Below are positions 8,183 through 17,196 of a stretch of 64,000 nucleotides of DNA, piece after piece. Under the pieces are notes generated by a model that was not told where the DNA came from, did no database searches, and saw nothing but the letters and a program-made list of their open reading frames with translations. This DNA is from CAXBBB01 sp963793245 (lineage in GTDB: Bacteria > Bacteroidota > Rhodothermia > Rhodothermales > BA12), in NCBI GenBank assembly GCA_963793245.1, contig CAWBZG010000002.1, positions 1,116,001 to 1,180,000 of the forward strand, in the 5' to 3' direction. The position numbers and the translations under genes were made by a program. Numbering within the stretch: position 1 is the stretch's first letter; the number at the start of each line of letters is the position of its first letter.

Positions 8183-9076
8183 TTGCCACCTCGCATTCTT
8201 CTCGCTGCTCTAGCACTGCTCTTTGCCGGTTGTGACGCACTGGAAGAGGTGCCGCGTCAGCCGCTCATCTTAGAAGCGTATTTCGTGCCGGGCGAGCCTC
8301 TTCCGGCGATTCGTGTCGCGCGGGCGGCGGGTTTGTCGACTGGAACGCCGAGTGTCGTAGACGACGCCGATCAGGTCGAGGTCGCGTACGAGGGAGGGGT
8401 GGTGCTGTATGCGTGGGACGGCGAAGGGTATGCGCCTTCAGTGGATGACACGGTGCGCGCGGGCGTTGCGTATCGCGTTTCCGTCAGCGCGGGGGGCGAT
8501 GTAGCAACGGCCACGGCTCGCGTTCCACCCCGTTTGCGTCTGACTGATTTGAGGGTAACGCCTTCGGATACGACCGTTCGCGCGGTCCTGCTCGATACCC
8601 TGCGCTTCGATACGACCGCGATAGGTGCGCGGGAAGCGTTGGTGTATCCCGTTCTGGTCGACGCTGAGTGGAGACCTGCCTCTGGCGATACGTCCAGTTG
8701 GATCCGGGTGTCCGTGCTCCCGTCGCAGGTGATCGGCTCGCGGATCGTGTCGTTCTTCTTTCCCAACGAAGTGGTCGCGCGGGAGCGGTCCTTCGACAGT
8801 GGCATCTTCGCGACTGGAGCATTAGCCGTTTGGTCGGGAGGATATGCCGTTCCGGTCGATGCGGCGACAGGTGGGCGTCCGGCGCATCGCGTCAAAGTGT
8901 CCGTTGTGCGGAGCGAGGAGGCGTATGCGCGCTTTGTTGGATCGTCGGATGCGCCAGAGCGGAGGGAGCCGGTCGGCAACGTGACGGGCGGGCGTGGGCT
9001 GGTCGTCGGGCTGTCCCTAGATTCCGTCGTCGTCTCCCTTCCCGCGTCCGTCCCCAATGCTGCACCGCCCCCGTAA
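8183..9076 (+). CDS. DUF4249-like surface lipoprotein
   Basis: No ATG is available. The TTG at 8183 gives a typical lipoprotein signal MPPRILLAALALLFAGC (Cys17); a GTG at 8051 is an alternative but adds a non-signal leader. The mature part of about 280 residues is beta-rich with the LEAYFVPGEPLPAIRVARA beginning and VEVAYEGGVVLYAWDGEGY hairpin typical of the Bacteroidota DUF4249 group, whose members usually accompany TonB-dependent receptors. No receptor is adjacent here. Its 3' end overlaps recX by 20 bp. Confidence 0.72.
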   Translation: MPPRILLAALALLFAGCDALEEVPRQPLILEAYFVPGEPLPAIRVARAAGLSTGTPSVVDDADQVEVAYEGGVVLYAWDGEGYAPSVDDTVRAGVAYRVSVSAGGDVATATARVPPRLRLTDLRVTPSDTTVRAVLLDTLRFDTTAIGAREALVYPVLVDAEWRPASGDTSSWIRVSVLPSQVIGSRIVSFFFPNEVVARERSFDSGIFATGALAVWSGGYAVPVDAATGGRPAHRVKVSVVRSEEAYARFVGSSDAPERREPVGNVTGGRGLVVGLSLDSVVVSLPASVPNAAPPP

Positions 9077-9758
9077 ACTCGACGAATCGCCGCCGGATCT
9101 GCGTCCGGGGACTGTAACGCGGTTGGTCGCGCAGCAAAAGGACATGGACCGCGTCTCGGTCTACGTCGACGATGAGTTCGCGTTTGGGTGCCATCAGAAC
9201 GTCGTTCTGTCGAACGGGATACGCAAAGGCGTCGTCGTCACGGTCGCCGATCAGCAGGCCGCGTTGGACGCTGACGCCATCTACCGAGCGCGCAGTCAAT
9301 CCCTGAAGTATCTGAGTTCGCGACCCCGAACCGAAAAGGAGATCGAGCGGCGGCTGGCCGACGTAGGCTTTGGCGACAGCGTGTCGGCGAGTACGCTGGA
9401 CTGGCTCCGAGAAAACGGCTACGTCGATGACGCTGACTACGCCGAGCAGTACGCGAAGAGTCGCATGTCGGCGAGCGGGTATGGGCCGGAGCGCGTCAGG
9501 CGCGAGTTGATGAAGCGCGGCATCGACCGAAAACTGGCCGAGAGCGCCGTCCAGGACGCCTATCCCGACGAAGAAGTCGAGGGTGCGGCGATGGCTCAGG
9601 CCGAAAAGCGTGCGGCTTCGCTGATGCGCTCTGAATCCGACCCACGCAAGCGTCGGAAAAAGCTGATGGATTTCCTCGTACGGCGCGGGTTTGGCTACGA
9701 AACCGCTCGAAACGCATCAGATGATGCCCTGAACGCGCTCGAAGTAGACGATGAGTAG
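9057..9758 (+). CDS. recX: Regulatory protein RecX
   Basis: Small helical-repeat protein that binds RecA filaments and limits recombinase activity. 233 residues: N-terminal beta part with DRVSVYVDDEFAFG, then three-helix repeats such as ALKYL-type SLKYLSSRPRTEKEIERRL, WLRENGYVDDADYAEQYAKSR and FLVRRGFGYETAR. It overlaps the lipoprotein upstream by 20 bp and the phosphatase downstream by 8 bp, so the three may be one transcript. recA is not in the window. Confidence 0.88.
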   Translation: MLHRPRKLDESPPDLRPGTVTRLVAQQKDMDRVSVYVDDEFAFGCHQNVVLSNGIRKGVVVTVADQQAALDADAIYRARSQSLKYLSSRPRTEKEIERRLADVGFGDSVSASTLDWLRENGYVDDADYAEQYAKSRMSASGYGPERVRRELMKRGIDRKLAESAVQDAYPDEEVEGAAMAQAEKRAASLMRSESDPRKRRKKLMDFLVRRGFGYETARNASDDALNALEVDDE

Positions 9759-12132
9759 CATTCGCAACTTGGGACTTCTGGACGGTGTCCTGTTCGCGAT
9801 CGCCGCTCTAGGCATCGTCGCCTATTGGGTACTGACGCCCCAGATCGATCCGCTGAGCGTTCCTGGAGTGGGATCGGTCGATCAGGTCTTTGTCACCCAG
9901 CGCGCAGTCGGATTCGCCGAGCGGCATGGGGCCATCGTGTCACCCGATTCGCTCCCGACGTTCGAGCAGCGGGTGAGCTACGATGCGTATCGCCACCTAG
10001 TCGCGCAGCATGGACGGAGCAAGGCGGTCGATCTCGCGCAGTCCGATTCGGGCAGCGTGATGACGGCGCGCGTGTATTGGCCGCGCGAGCAATCCGACGA
10101 TCTGCTCACGATGCACGTCACGCACTCCGGTCTGGTCGTCTCCTATGACGCGCCTCCCAGTGTCCGAACTGCAGAAGCGCCACCCTTTGAAGGTGCGGAT
10201 CGGCTGATGGGGCCGGACACCACGCAGGCGGCTGCGCTCGTCACGCTCGCCTACCACCTCAACGGAACGATCTACTCGCCTGCCGACCTGACCGTCGAGT
10301 CGGTCAGAAGGCGGGGACCTGCCACGACCGTCGTGCTCTCGGATTCGGTCGCGGATGGGGCGGTGCGGACGACGACGGTTTCGTTTGCCGGCGACGTATT
10401 GCACCGCATCGTCCCCGAGTTTAGCGAGTCGCTGGGGGCCAACACGCGGAGCGTCGTCATCTCTACTCGCGCCGGGCTTTCCGGGCTGTTCTTGCTGCTG
10501 CTAGCGATCGTATTGGTGCGCCGACTCTCGTCACGGCAGGTCGACGCGGCGGAAGCGTTGCGCGATGCCTTCTGGATGTGGATCGCGTTTACGGTCTGGT
10601 TTGGGGCGCAGTCGATCCGACTTTACATCGGTTCTGACGCAACACCGCTGGCGTTCTGGTTCATCAACTTGTTCATCGTTGGAGCAGTCGGCGCGTTTGC
10701 TGGATACGTGGTAGGTGCCACTGCCGAGTCGTTGGGGCGACCAATCTGGCCACTACGCTATCGTCCGCTAGCCCTACTGCGGACAAGTCGGTACGGCGAT
10801 GTTCGGCTGGGGCGGAGTGTGCTGCGCGGCGTGCTGGCCGGGTTGGGGCTGTCCGGGTTCGTCTCCCTGCTCCTCGCTCTGATGCCGCAGGATGTTCATA
10901 TGCTCATGTTCATGCCGGTTTGGGTCGCCGAGGCGCCCGAGCAAGCCCTCGTCAGCGTAGGGTTCGTCTCGGTCGTTGCGATTCTGGCTACGAACGGAAG
11001 CGCGATGGCTATCGGCGCCTGGATGAAAAGCCGCTTCTCGACCGCTGTCGCCTTCGTCGCGGTGTGGATTGGGATCGCCGTCCTGCTCCCGACACCGATG
11101 CTGAGCGGACTGGGATGGGAGATTGCCTTGCTGGTGATAGGTTCGCTCCTTCTCACCGTCGTGTTTTTTGCGACGGACGCGGTGGGACTGCTGCTCGCGT
11201 TTCTCGTCGGCATGACGCTATTTATGATGCGAGCGTTCGTGCTTTCCGGGGCGACTCCCGTGACGATGTGGGCGACGATAGCTGGGGTCGCACTGCTGCT
11301 CGTCTATGCTGGCATAACGCTCGTGCGAGGTCAGATGGAGCGCGAGGCCGAAGCCTACGTGCCCCCATACGTCGCCGAGCTAGCCCGGGACGCGCGGATT
11401 GCACGCGAGCTAGAGATCGCCCAGACCGTACAGAAGACGTTGCTTCCCGCCACGATGCCGACCGTCGCTGGAGCGCAGTTGAGCGGACTGTGCATCCCGG
11501 CGTCCGAAGTCGGCGGCGACTATTACGATGCGTTCGAAGTCGGCGGTGGACGGATCGCGTTCGTGATCGGCGACGTGTCCGGCAAGGGCTTTCAGGCGGC
11601 GTTCTACATGACGCTCGTCAAAGGCTTCGCCCGCGCCGTCGCCCAAGACGCGGCTACGCCCGCCGACGCGCTCCGCCGGATGAACACGCTGTTCTGGGCC
11701 AACGTCCCGCGCGGCATTTTCGTGACGATGATTTATGCCGTCTACGATCCGTCGACGCGGCGATGCACGTTCGCGCGCGCCGGACACAATCCCGCGCTGC
11801 TCCGACGAGCCGACGGCAAGACACAGGTGCTCCGTCCGCCTGGGTTGGGGCTGGGCCTGCAACCCGCCGGTGGCTTCGACCCGCGCATCGTCGACGAACC
11901 GCTCAGCCTGTATCCCGGCGACACGCTCGTCCTCTATACGGACGGTTTCTCAGAAGCGATGACCAGGGACCGCATCATCTATACGGACGAGCGACTCGCC
12001 GAAGTCTTAGCGACGACCGAACCCACCTCCGCCGACCGCGTCCGAGACGCCTTGCTCGCTGACACGACCGCGTTTGTCGACGGCGCCGAGCAGCACGACG
12101 ACATGACGCTACTCGTCCTCTCCATCACCTGA
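9751..12132 (+). CDS. Membrane-bound SpoIIE/RsbU-type PP2C serine phosphatase
   Basis: 793 residues. One N-terminal helix (about 10-28), an extracytoplasmic domain to about 235, a block of roughly eight membrane helices to about 530, a linker helix with ARELEIAQTVQKTLLP, and a C-terminal PP2C domain. Metal-binding motifs are GGDYYDAF (588-595), VIGDVSGKG, LYTDGFSEAM (near 728) and DDMTLL (near 784). By family precedent it dephosphorylates an anti-sigma-antagonist in a partner-switching pathway in response to a signal read by the membrane part. No STAS or anti-sigma kinase gene is adjacent. Start ATG overlaps the recX stop. Confidence 0.88.
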   Translation: MSSIRNLGLLDGVLFAIAALGIVAYWVLTPQIDPLSVPGVGSVDQVFVTQRAVGFAERHGAIVSPDSLPTFEQRVSYDAYRHLVAQHGRSKAVDLAQSDSGSVMTARVYWPREQSDDLLTMHVTHSGLVVSYDAPPSVRTAEAPPFEGADRLMGPDTTQAAALVTLAYHLNGTIYSPADLTVESVRRRGPATTVVLSDSVADGAVRTTTVSFAGDVLHRIVPEFSESLGANTRSVVISTRAGLSGLFLLLLAIVLVRRLSSRQVDAAEALRDAFWMWIAFTVWFGAQSIRLYIGSDATPLAFWFINLFIVGAVGAFAGYVVGATAESLGRPIWPLRYRPLALLRTSRYGDVRLGRSVLRGVLAGLGLSGFVSLLLALMPQDVHMLMFMPVWVAEAPEQALVSVGFVSVVAILATNGSAMAIGAWMKSRFSTAVAFVAVWIGIAVLLPTPMLSGLGWEIALLVIGSLLLTVVFFATDAVGLLLAFLVGMTLFMMRAFVLSGATPVTMWATIAGVALLLVYAGITLVRGQMEREAEAYVPPYVAELARDARIARELEIAQTVQKTLLPATMPTVAGAQLSGLCIPASEVGGDYYDAFEVGGGRIAFVIGDVSGKGFQAAFYMTLVKGFARAVAQDAATPADALRRMNTLFWANVPRGIFVTMIYAVYDPSTRRCTFARAGHNPALLRRADGKTQVLRPPGLGLGLQPAGGFDPRIVDEPLSLYPGDTLVLYTDGFSEAMTRDRIIYTDERLAEVLATTEPTSADRVRDALLADTTAFVDGAEQHDDMTLLVLSIT

Positions 12133-12149
12133 CAACCGATTCTTCTGCC

Positions 12150-12965
12150 ATGACCGACCGATTCGACGCCCAAGCCGCCGCCGACGCCATCCGCCGCCAC
12201 ACCGATCTGAAGCCTCAGGTCGCCCTGATTCTTGGCTCCGGCCTAGGCGCACTGGCCGACGAAGCGACTGACGCCGTCGCCATTCCGATGTCCGACGTGC
12301 CGGGCTACCCGCTGCCCACCGTCGTAGGGCACGCAGGGCGTGTCGTGATCGGCAAGTTGGAGGGTGTTACGTGCGCGTTTTTGCAAGGTCGCGTCCACGC
12401 GTACGAAGGCCACGCTACGCACATGTTGGGCGCCAGCGTCCGCCTGCTGCACGCTCTGGGCGCGCGCAAACTCATCGTCACCAATGCCGCTGGAGGAATC
12501 GCGCCCGCGCTCGTGCCCGGCTCGCTGATGCTGATCGACGACCATATCAACCTGACCGGCCTCTCGCCGCTCACCGGCCCCGTCGTCGGCGACGAACCTC
12601 GCTTTCCGGACATGTCAGCACCCTACGACGCAGACTGGATGCAAGCCGTCGACGATGCATCGCTCGCTCAGAGCATCAAACTCCACCGCGGCGTCTACGC
12701 CTGGATGCCCGGACCGGCCTACGAAACGCGCGCCGAAGTGCGCATGGTGCAAACCCTCGGCGGCGACGCGGTCGGCATGAGCACGGTCCCCGAAGTGATG
12801 ACGGCGGTTTCTCTGGGCATGCGTGTCCTAGGCCTGTCGACGATCACCAATCGCGCGGCGGGAATGGGGCAAGCCACGCTCTCGCACGACGAGGTGATTG
12901 AAACGGGGCAGAGCGTCCGCGAGAAGCTGTCTGCTGTCGTCCGGGCGGCGGTTACGCTGGCGTAA
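12150..12965 (+). CDS. punA: Purine-nucleoside phosphorylase (inosine/guanosine type)
   Basis: Cleaves inosine, guanosine and deoxy forms with phosphate in purine salvage. 271 residues, as in trimeric PNPs. Motifs: phosphate-binding ILGSGLGALAD (about 28-38), VVGHAGRVVIG, FLQGRVHAYEGH, VTNAAGGIAPAL, AYETRAEVRM and AVGMSTVPEVMTA with the Met and Glu/Asn pocket region. It starts 17 bp after the phosphatase stop on the same strand. Confidence 0.93.
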   Translation: MTDRFDAQAAADAIRRHTDLKPQVALILGSGLGALADEATDAVAIPMSDVPGYPLPTVVGHAGRVVIGKLEGVTCAFLQGRVHAYEGHATHMLGASVRLLHALGARKLIVTNAAGGIAPALVPGSLMLIDDHINLTGLSPLTGPVVGDEPRFPDMSAPYDADWMQAVDDASLAQSIKLHRGVYAWMPGPAYETRAEVRMVQTLGGDAVGMSTVPEVMTAVSLGMRVLGLSTITNRAAGMGQATLSHDEVIETGQSVREKLSAVVRAAVTLA

Positions 12966-13007
12966 GTCGCGCGTTGGCTGCCCATCACTCGGCGGGACTC
13001 CGGCTGA

Positions 13008-13742
13008 TTACCCTTCTAAAAACCTGTGCAGGATCGGGGCTAAGGCCGATGCTTCGTCGGGACCGAGTCGATGGCCTAGCCCTGGCAGGATTCCGAGTTG
13101 CGATCCAGCCAACCGCGTGCGGAGATAGAGCGCGTGAGATAGGTCGAACAACTCGTCGGCGTCGCCGCTCGTGACCAATTTGGGCAAGTGGGGCGGCAGA
13201 TCGTGAGCGAACGAGCGGTTTTCGGCGAGGGAACGGACGAACGGGGCGAGCGAGGCGAACACGTCGTCGGCTCGTCCCTGGTGCGCATCGTCGAGGCGCT
13301 GCCAGCCCTGCGGACTCCGCGACCGAATCCCTGCTACATCGAGCCGAGCAAGCATATCGCTGACCAAGGCGGCGTCCCAATTGACGGATGTCGCGTGGAC
13401 GGCCAAGTGACGCACCGAATCGCCCAATTGCTGTGCTACCGAGAGGGCGACGGCTCCTCCCAACGAGAACCCGAAGAGGTCGACCGGCTGGTCCAACGAG
13501 GCGATCGCGTCCCCAACGCCGCGCGTAAATAGGTCGGCGGTCACCTCGTCGTACGTGTCCGACGCGCCGTGTCCGGGCAAGTCGAAGGCGACGACCGGGC
13601 GGCTGGACTGCATCAGTCGGGCGAGGTGCTGCGTTTCGAGCGCCGTCGTCGCTCCCGCACCGTGGAGTAAGACGAGTGGAAGCGCGTCGGCCTCTGAGGG
13701 CCATCGGTAGGAGGCGACGTGTCCAGCCGACGTGTCGATCAA
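13008..13742 (-). CDS. Alpha/beta hydrolase, in frame with the end of the epimerase gene
   Basis: Alpha/beta-hydrolase fold: oxyanion strand LVLLHGAGATT, VVAFDLPGHGASD, nucleophile elbow GFSLGG, acid in TSGDADELFD and base in GLGHRLGPDE, so the Ser-Asp-His triad is complete. The substrate is unknown. No ATG lies between this domain and the epimerase C-terminus; the first plausible separate start is TTG at 13742 (reading on as IDTSAGHVAS). Without such a start the protein is a C-terminal fusion to methylmalonyl-CoA epimerase, because the frame is open from the epimerase tail through 13008. It faces punA convergently. Confidence 0.8.
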   Translation of the reverse strand: MIDTSAGHVASYRWPSEADALPLVLLHGAGATTALETQHLARLMQSSRPVVAFDLPGHGASDTYDEVTADLFTRGVGDAIASLDQPVDLFGFSLGGAVALSVAQQLGDSVRHLAVHATSVNWDAALVSDMLARLDVAGIRSRSPQGWQRLDDAHQGRADDVFASLAPFVRSLAENRSFAHDLPPHLPKLVTSGDADELFDLSHALYLRTRLAGSQLGILPGLGHRLGPDEASALAPILHRFLEG

Positions 13743-13766
13743 AACGGCGTTAGGCAGCGTGTCGGG

Positions 13767-14161
13767 GCGCGTTTCGCACAACTCGATCAGCACGCCGTGG
13801 GTATCGCGCGGATGTAGGAACGCGATGCGCAATCCGTCCGCGCCCGGTGACGGCTTGCCGATGACCGCGATTCCGGCAACACGAGCGCGGTGCGAGCGCG
13901 GCTTGACAGATCGTCGACTCGAAACGCGAGGTGATGGACGCCCGGCCCGCGCTTCTCGACAAACTTGGCGACGGGCGACTCGTCTGACAGCGCGTGCAGA
14001 AACTCGACTTTGGCGCCCGCATCGGCAAAACGCGTCTCGACGCCTTGAGCGACGACTGACTCGGTCTTGTACACGCCCAGCCCGAGCAGATCGGCGAGCA
14101 ATCGTTCGAGAGCATTGCTGGCGACGGCAATTCCAACGTGTTCGAGTTGAGCAGCAGGCAT
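13767..14161 (-). CDS. mce: Methylmalonyl-CoA epimerase, frameshifted
   Basis: Interconverts (R)- and (S)-methylmalonyl-CoA in the propionate/methylmalonyl-CoA mutase pathway. The ATG at 14161 gives MPAAQLEHVGIAV, then ALERLLADLLG and the metal-binding GVHHLAFRVDDL, as in VOC-fold epimerases. The frame is then lost: expected QAALA-RARVAGIAVIG appears only if bases near 13906 and 13890 are removed (or one base is added). It resumes as GADGLRIAFLHPRDTHGVLIELCE, with the C-terminal metal-binding Glu. Both halves look conserved, so I favour a sequencing indel over decay. The restored frame runs without stop into the hydrolase. Mutase genes are not in the window. Confidence 0.85.
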
Positions 14162-14303
14162 AGAGTGGGACGCGGAAAGGGGCAGGGACGAGGTTCGCCT
14201 AGAAGAAAACGAAGAGGTCTGTGCGGTCACCCAAACACCCACAAATCTCCCGACCCAACCGGCGAGGTCAGCGTATTCTTCCAGCCTCACCTCTATTTCG
14301 TCT

Positions 14304-15687
14304 ATGTCCCGCTCTCGCATCGCCGTCGTCGGAGGCACGGCTGCCGGTCCTGCCGCCGCTGCCCAAGCCGCCCGCACCGATCCCGATGCCGACGTGCTGC
14401 TGATCGAGTCGGGCGCACACGTGAGTATCGGCTCGTGCTCGATTCCGGCGTACCTGCGCGGCCAGATCGACCACGCGAGCGATCTCGTCAACCTCACGCC
14501 TGACGAACTGGCCCGGACTCGGGGAATCGATGTACGCGTCTGCACTCAAGCGACGCGTTTCGACGCCAATCGCCGACACCTGCACCTGCGCGACGTGACG
14601 ACAGGGCGCACCTACCACGAGCGCGTCGACAAACTGATCTTGGCGACTGGAGCACACGCCGCCGTTCCCGACTTCGTACCGCCCAGCGCGACGAACGTGA
14701 CGACGATGCGCACGCTCGTCGACGCGGCCCGCTTGCGCCGCTGGATCGACTCGGGAGTGTTGGGGCACGTCGTGGTTCTTGGCGGGGGCTACGTCGGCGC
14801 GGACGTAGCGGATGCGTTAGCTGCGCGAGGCGTGCGCGTAACCGTACTGGAGCCGAAAGGCGTGTTCGTTCGCGGCATCGTGGGCGGCGACCTTTCGCAC
14901 GTGGTGACTAGCGCAGCATTGGAATGTGGCGTATCGCTGCGGGCGGAGCGGGCGACGGGAGTTCGGATGCAGGGCGATAGAGTCCAGGCCGTCGTGACCG
15001 ATGCCGGTGAGTGGATCGGCTGCGATGCAGTCGTCTTCGCCATCGGTATCGAGGTGCGGACTGAGTCTGGCGCGCTCGGCGGGCGTCAAAGTCCGCGACG
15101 ACGGCACGCTCCATGTCGACAAAGGAGGCCGAACCAACGTGCCGGGCATCTGGGCGTGCGGCGACGCGGTCGCCGTTCCATCTGCGGTGACGGGAGAGCC
15201 GATGCACCGACCGCTGGCGTGGGAGGCATTTCGGACGGCGCGTGTCGTCGGCACCAATGCCGCGCGGCGGGGAAGAGGAGCGGCATCGACGTTCGAGCCG
15301 TCGACCGGAGCGTCGGCTGTCGAGGTGTTTGGCATTGAGGCGGCAGGTGTTGGGCTGCGCCGGGAGCAGGCGGAGAGGGCGGGGATCGCCGTCGTCGAAG
15401 CCACGATCACCCAGAAGAGTCGCGTCGGCTACGATTCGCGCTCGGCTCCTCTCCATGTTCGCCTGTTGGCCGATGCACAGTCGGGCCGATTGATCGGCGG
15501 CGAACTGGCAGGTCGCGACGGCGCAGCGATGCGGTCCAATGTGCTCGTCCCGCTGATCAAGTCGCGCGCTCACGTGTCCGAACTCGCCGACCTCGACCTA
15601 GTCTACACACCTTCGCTAGCGCCGCTGCACGATCCGTTGCGCGTCGCCGCGCGTGCGCTTGTCGAGAAGCTGGGCACACGACGCTGA
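14304..15687 (+). CDS. FAD/NAD(P)-dependent disulfide oxidoreductase, frameshifted
   Basis: Pyridine-nucleotide disulfide oxidoreductase of the CoA-disulfide reductase/NADH oxidase type. The N-terminal Rossmann motif VVGGTAAGPAAA (about 8-19), single redox cysteine in SIGSCSIPAYLRG (about 45-50), LILATGA, and second Rossmann VVLGGGYVGADVA lie in the first frame to about 15065. The FAD motif VPGIWACGDAVAVP and the dimerisation domain ending EKLGTRR lie in another frame. Removing the T near 15066 joins TE to LARSAGVKVRDDG and gives one protein of about 460 residues. The conserved halves suggest a sequence error rather than a dead gene. It is divergent from mce. Confidence 0.85.
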
Positions 15688-15706
15688 GCACGTGCGTTTG
15701 GGCTGA

Positions 15707-17059
15707 ATGGAAACGACCGAACCCGCCCGCCGCCCGGCCCACTCGAACCCGCCGCGCCTGGAAGCCTTCCACGCGCTGGCCCGCATTGAAGCTGAAGGCG
15801 CTTTTGCCAAGTTCATAGGCAAGTCCGAGACCAACGACGCCCGCGACGCCCGCTTCGTGACCGAACTCGTCAGCGGCGTCACGCGGATGCAGAAGCTGAT
15901 GGACTACTACATCTTCAAGCTGTACAAAGGCGACATGGAGGAGATGCAGGACAGCGTCCGCCGCTGCCTGCGCATGGGGCTGTACGAACTGACGCAGATG
16001 GACACGCCGCCGCACGCCGCGCTCAACGAATACGCCGAACTTGCCCGCTACGCCATCAACGAGCGCGTCGTCGGCCTGATCAACGGGATGCTGCGTACCG
16101 CGTCGCGTTGGGATACGCCGCCCGAGCCGGACATCGACAACACCGCCGAGCGCCTGGCCGTCGCCTACTCGCATCCGACGTGGCTCGTGCGCAAGTGGCT
16201 CACGCGCTGGGGCCAACTCAAGACGACCGAGATCCTGCGCCACAACAACGAGCGCCCGACCTTTGGCGTCCGCCCCAACGCCATTCACGCCGATGCAGAG
16301 ACGTTCGACGAGCGAGCCAAGGAAGCCGGATTCGAGTCCGAGCCGAGTAAGTGGGTCGACGGTATGGTGACGGCGCAGAGTGTTCAGCCGCTCGTCCGCT
16401 CCGGCATTCTGAACGACGGTCTGTGCTCGGTTCAGGACGAGGCTGCCGCCTTGGTCGTCCACTTGATCAACCTTCAGCCCGGCGAGACGCTGTTCGACGT
16501 CTGCGCCGCTCCTGGAGGAAAGACCTGCTACGCCGCCGAGCGGTCTGGCAACAGGGCCACCATCGTCGCATCCGACGTGAGCCGAAACCGCACCCGACTG
16601 GTAGAGCGCAGCGCCAAGCGACTGGGTTTGTCGTCCGTCGAAACCATCGAGTCGAGCGTCGCCGACCGCTCCAAATCACGCCAGGAAGCCGATGCCGTCC
16701 TGCTCGACGTGCCCTGCTCGGGAACGGGCGTGTTGGGCAAACGCGCCGACATGCGCTGGCACCGGACGCCTGCTGAACTGGACGAACTCCGCGTTTTGCA
16801 AATCCAGATGCTGAAGGACGCCGCCAAACTCGTCAAGCCGGGCGGACGCCTGATTTACGCGACGTGCTCGCTCGAAGCCGAAGAAAACGAGCGGCAGGTG
16901 ACGCGTTTCCTCAAGAAGAACCCGGACTTTGAGTTGCGATCAGCAGCAGGCCGCGTCCCCGACGACATGGTGACGCGCGAAGGCTATTACACCGCGCTCC
17001 CGCACGAACACGGCACGGACGGAGCGTTCGCAGCCGTTCTGGTACGGTCCGGCGGATAA
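15707..17059 (+). CDS. rsmB: 16S rRNA m5C967 methyltransferase
   Basis: SAM-dependent RNA cytosine-5 methyltransferase of the RsmB/Sun group. 450 residues: an N-terminal NusB-like helical domain (about 10-140, RFVTELVSGVTRMQKLMDYY) and the Rossmann catalytic domain. Motifs are DVCAAPGGKT (from 264), DVPCSGTGVLGKR (from 334, with one catalytic Cys) and YATCSLEAEENE (from 384, with the other Cys). It starts 20 bp after the flavoprotein stop on the same strand. Confidence 0.93.
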   Translation: METTEPARRPAHSNPPRLEAFHALARIEAEGAFAKFIGKSETNDARDARFVTELVSGVTRMQKLMDYYIFKLYKGDMEEMQDSVRRCLRMGLYELTQMDTPPHAALNEYAELARYAINERVVGLINGMLRTASRWDTPPEPDIDNTAERLAVAYSHPTWLVRKWLTRWGQLKTTEILRHNNERPTFGVRPNAIHADAETFDERAKEAGFESEPSKWVDGMVTAQSVQPLVRSGILNDGLCSVQDEAAALVVHLINLQPGETLFDVCAAPGGKTCYAAERSGNRATIVASDVSRNRTRLVERSAKRLGLSSVETIESSVADRSKSRQEADAVLLDVPCSGTGVLGKRADMRWHRTPAELDELRVLQIQMLKDAAKLVKPGGRLIYATCSLEAEENERQVTRFLKKNPDFELRSAAGRVPDDMVTREGYYTALPHEHGTDGAFAAVLVRSGG

Positions 17060-17096
17060 GCGAGGGATCTGGCGGTTCGGCATCGTAGATTCCGAT

Positions 17097-17124
17097 TGTC
17101 CGTACAAAACCACGAGATATAGGC
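17097..17124 (+). promoter_or_regulatory. Candidate promoter of the PorV-like gene
   Basis: TTGTCC (17097-17102), a 16-bp spacer and TATAGG (17119-17124) lie 73 bp before the chosen start of the PorV-like gene in the 137-bp gap after rsmB. Similarity to a housekeeping promoter is moderate. Confidence 0.3.
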
Positions 17125-17196
17125 CTAACCGTTACCGATTCGTTTGCACGCAGCCCGTTGCGTGTTGCATTTTGTCGCCAAGTCTCCGGTTTTGCT

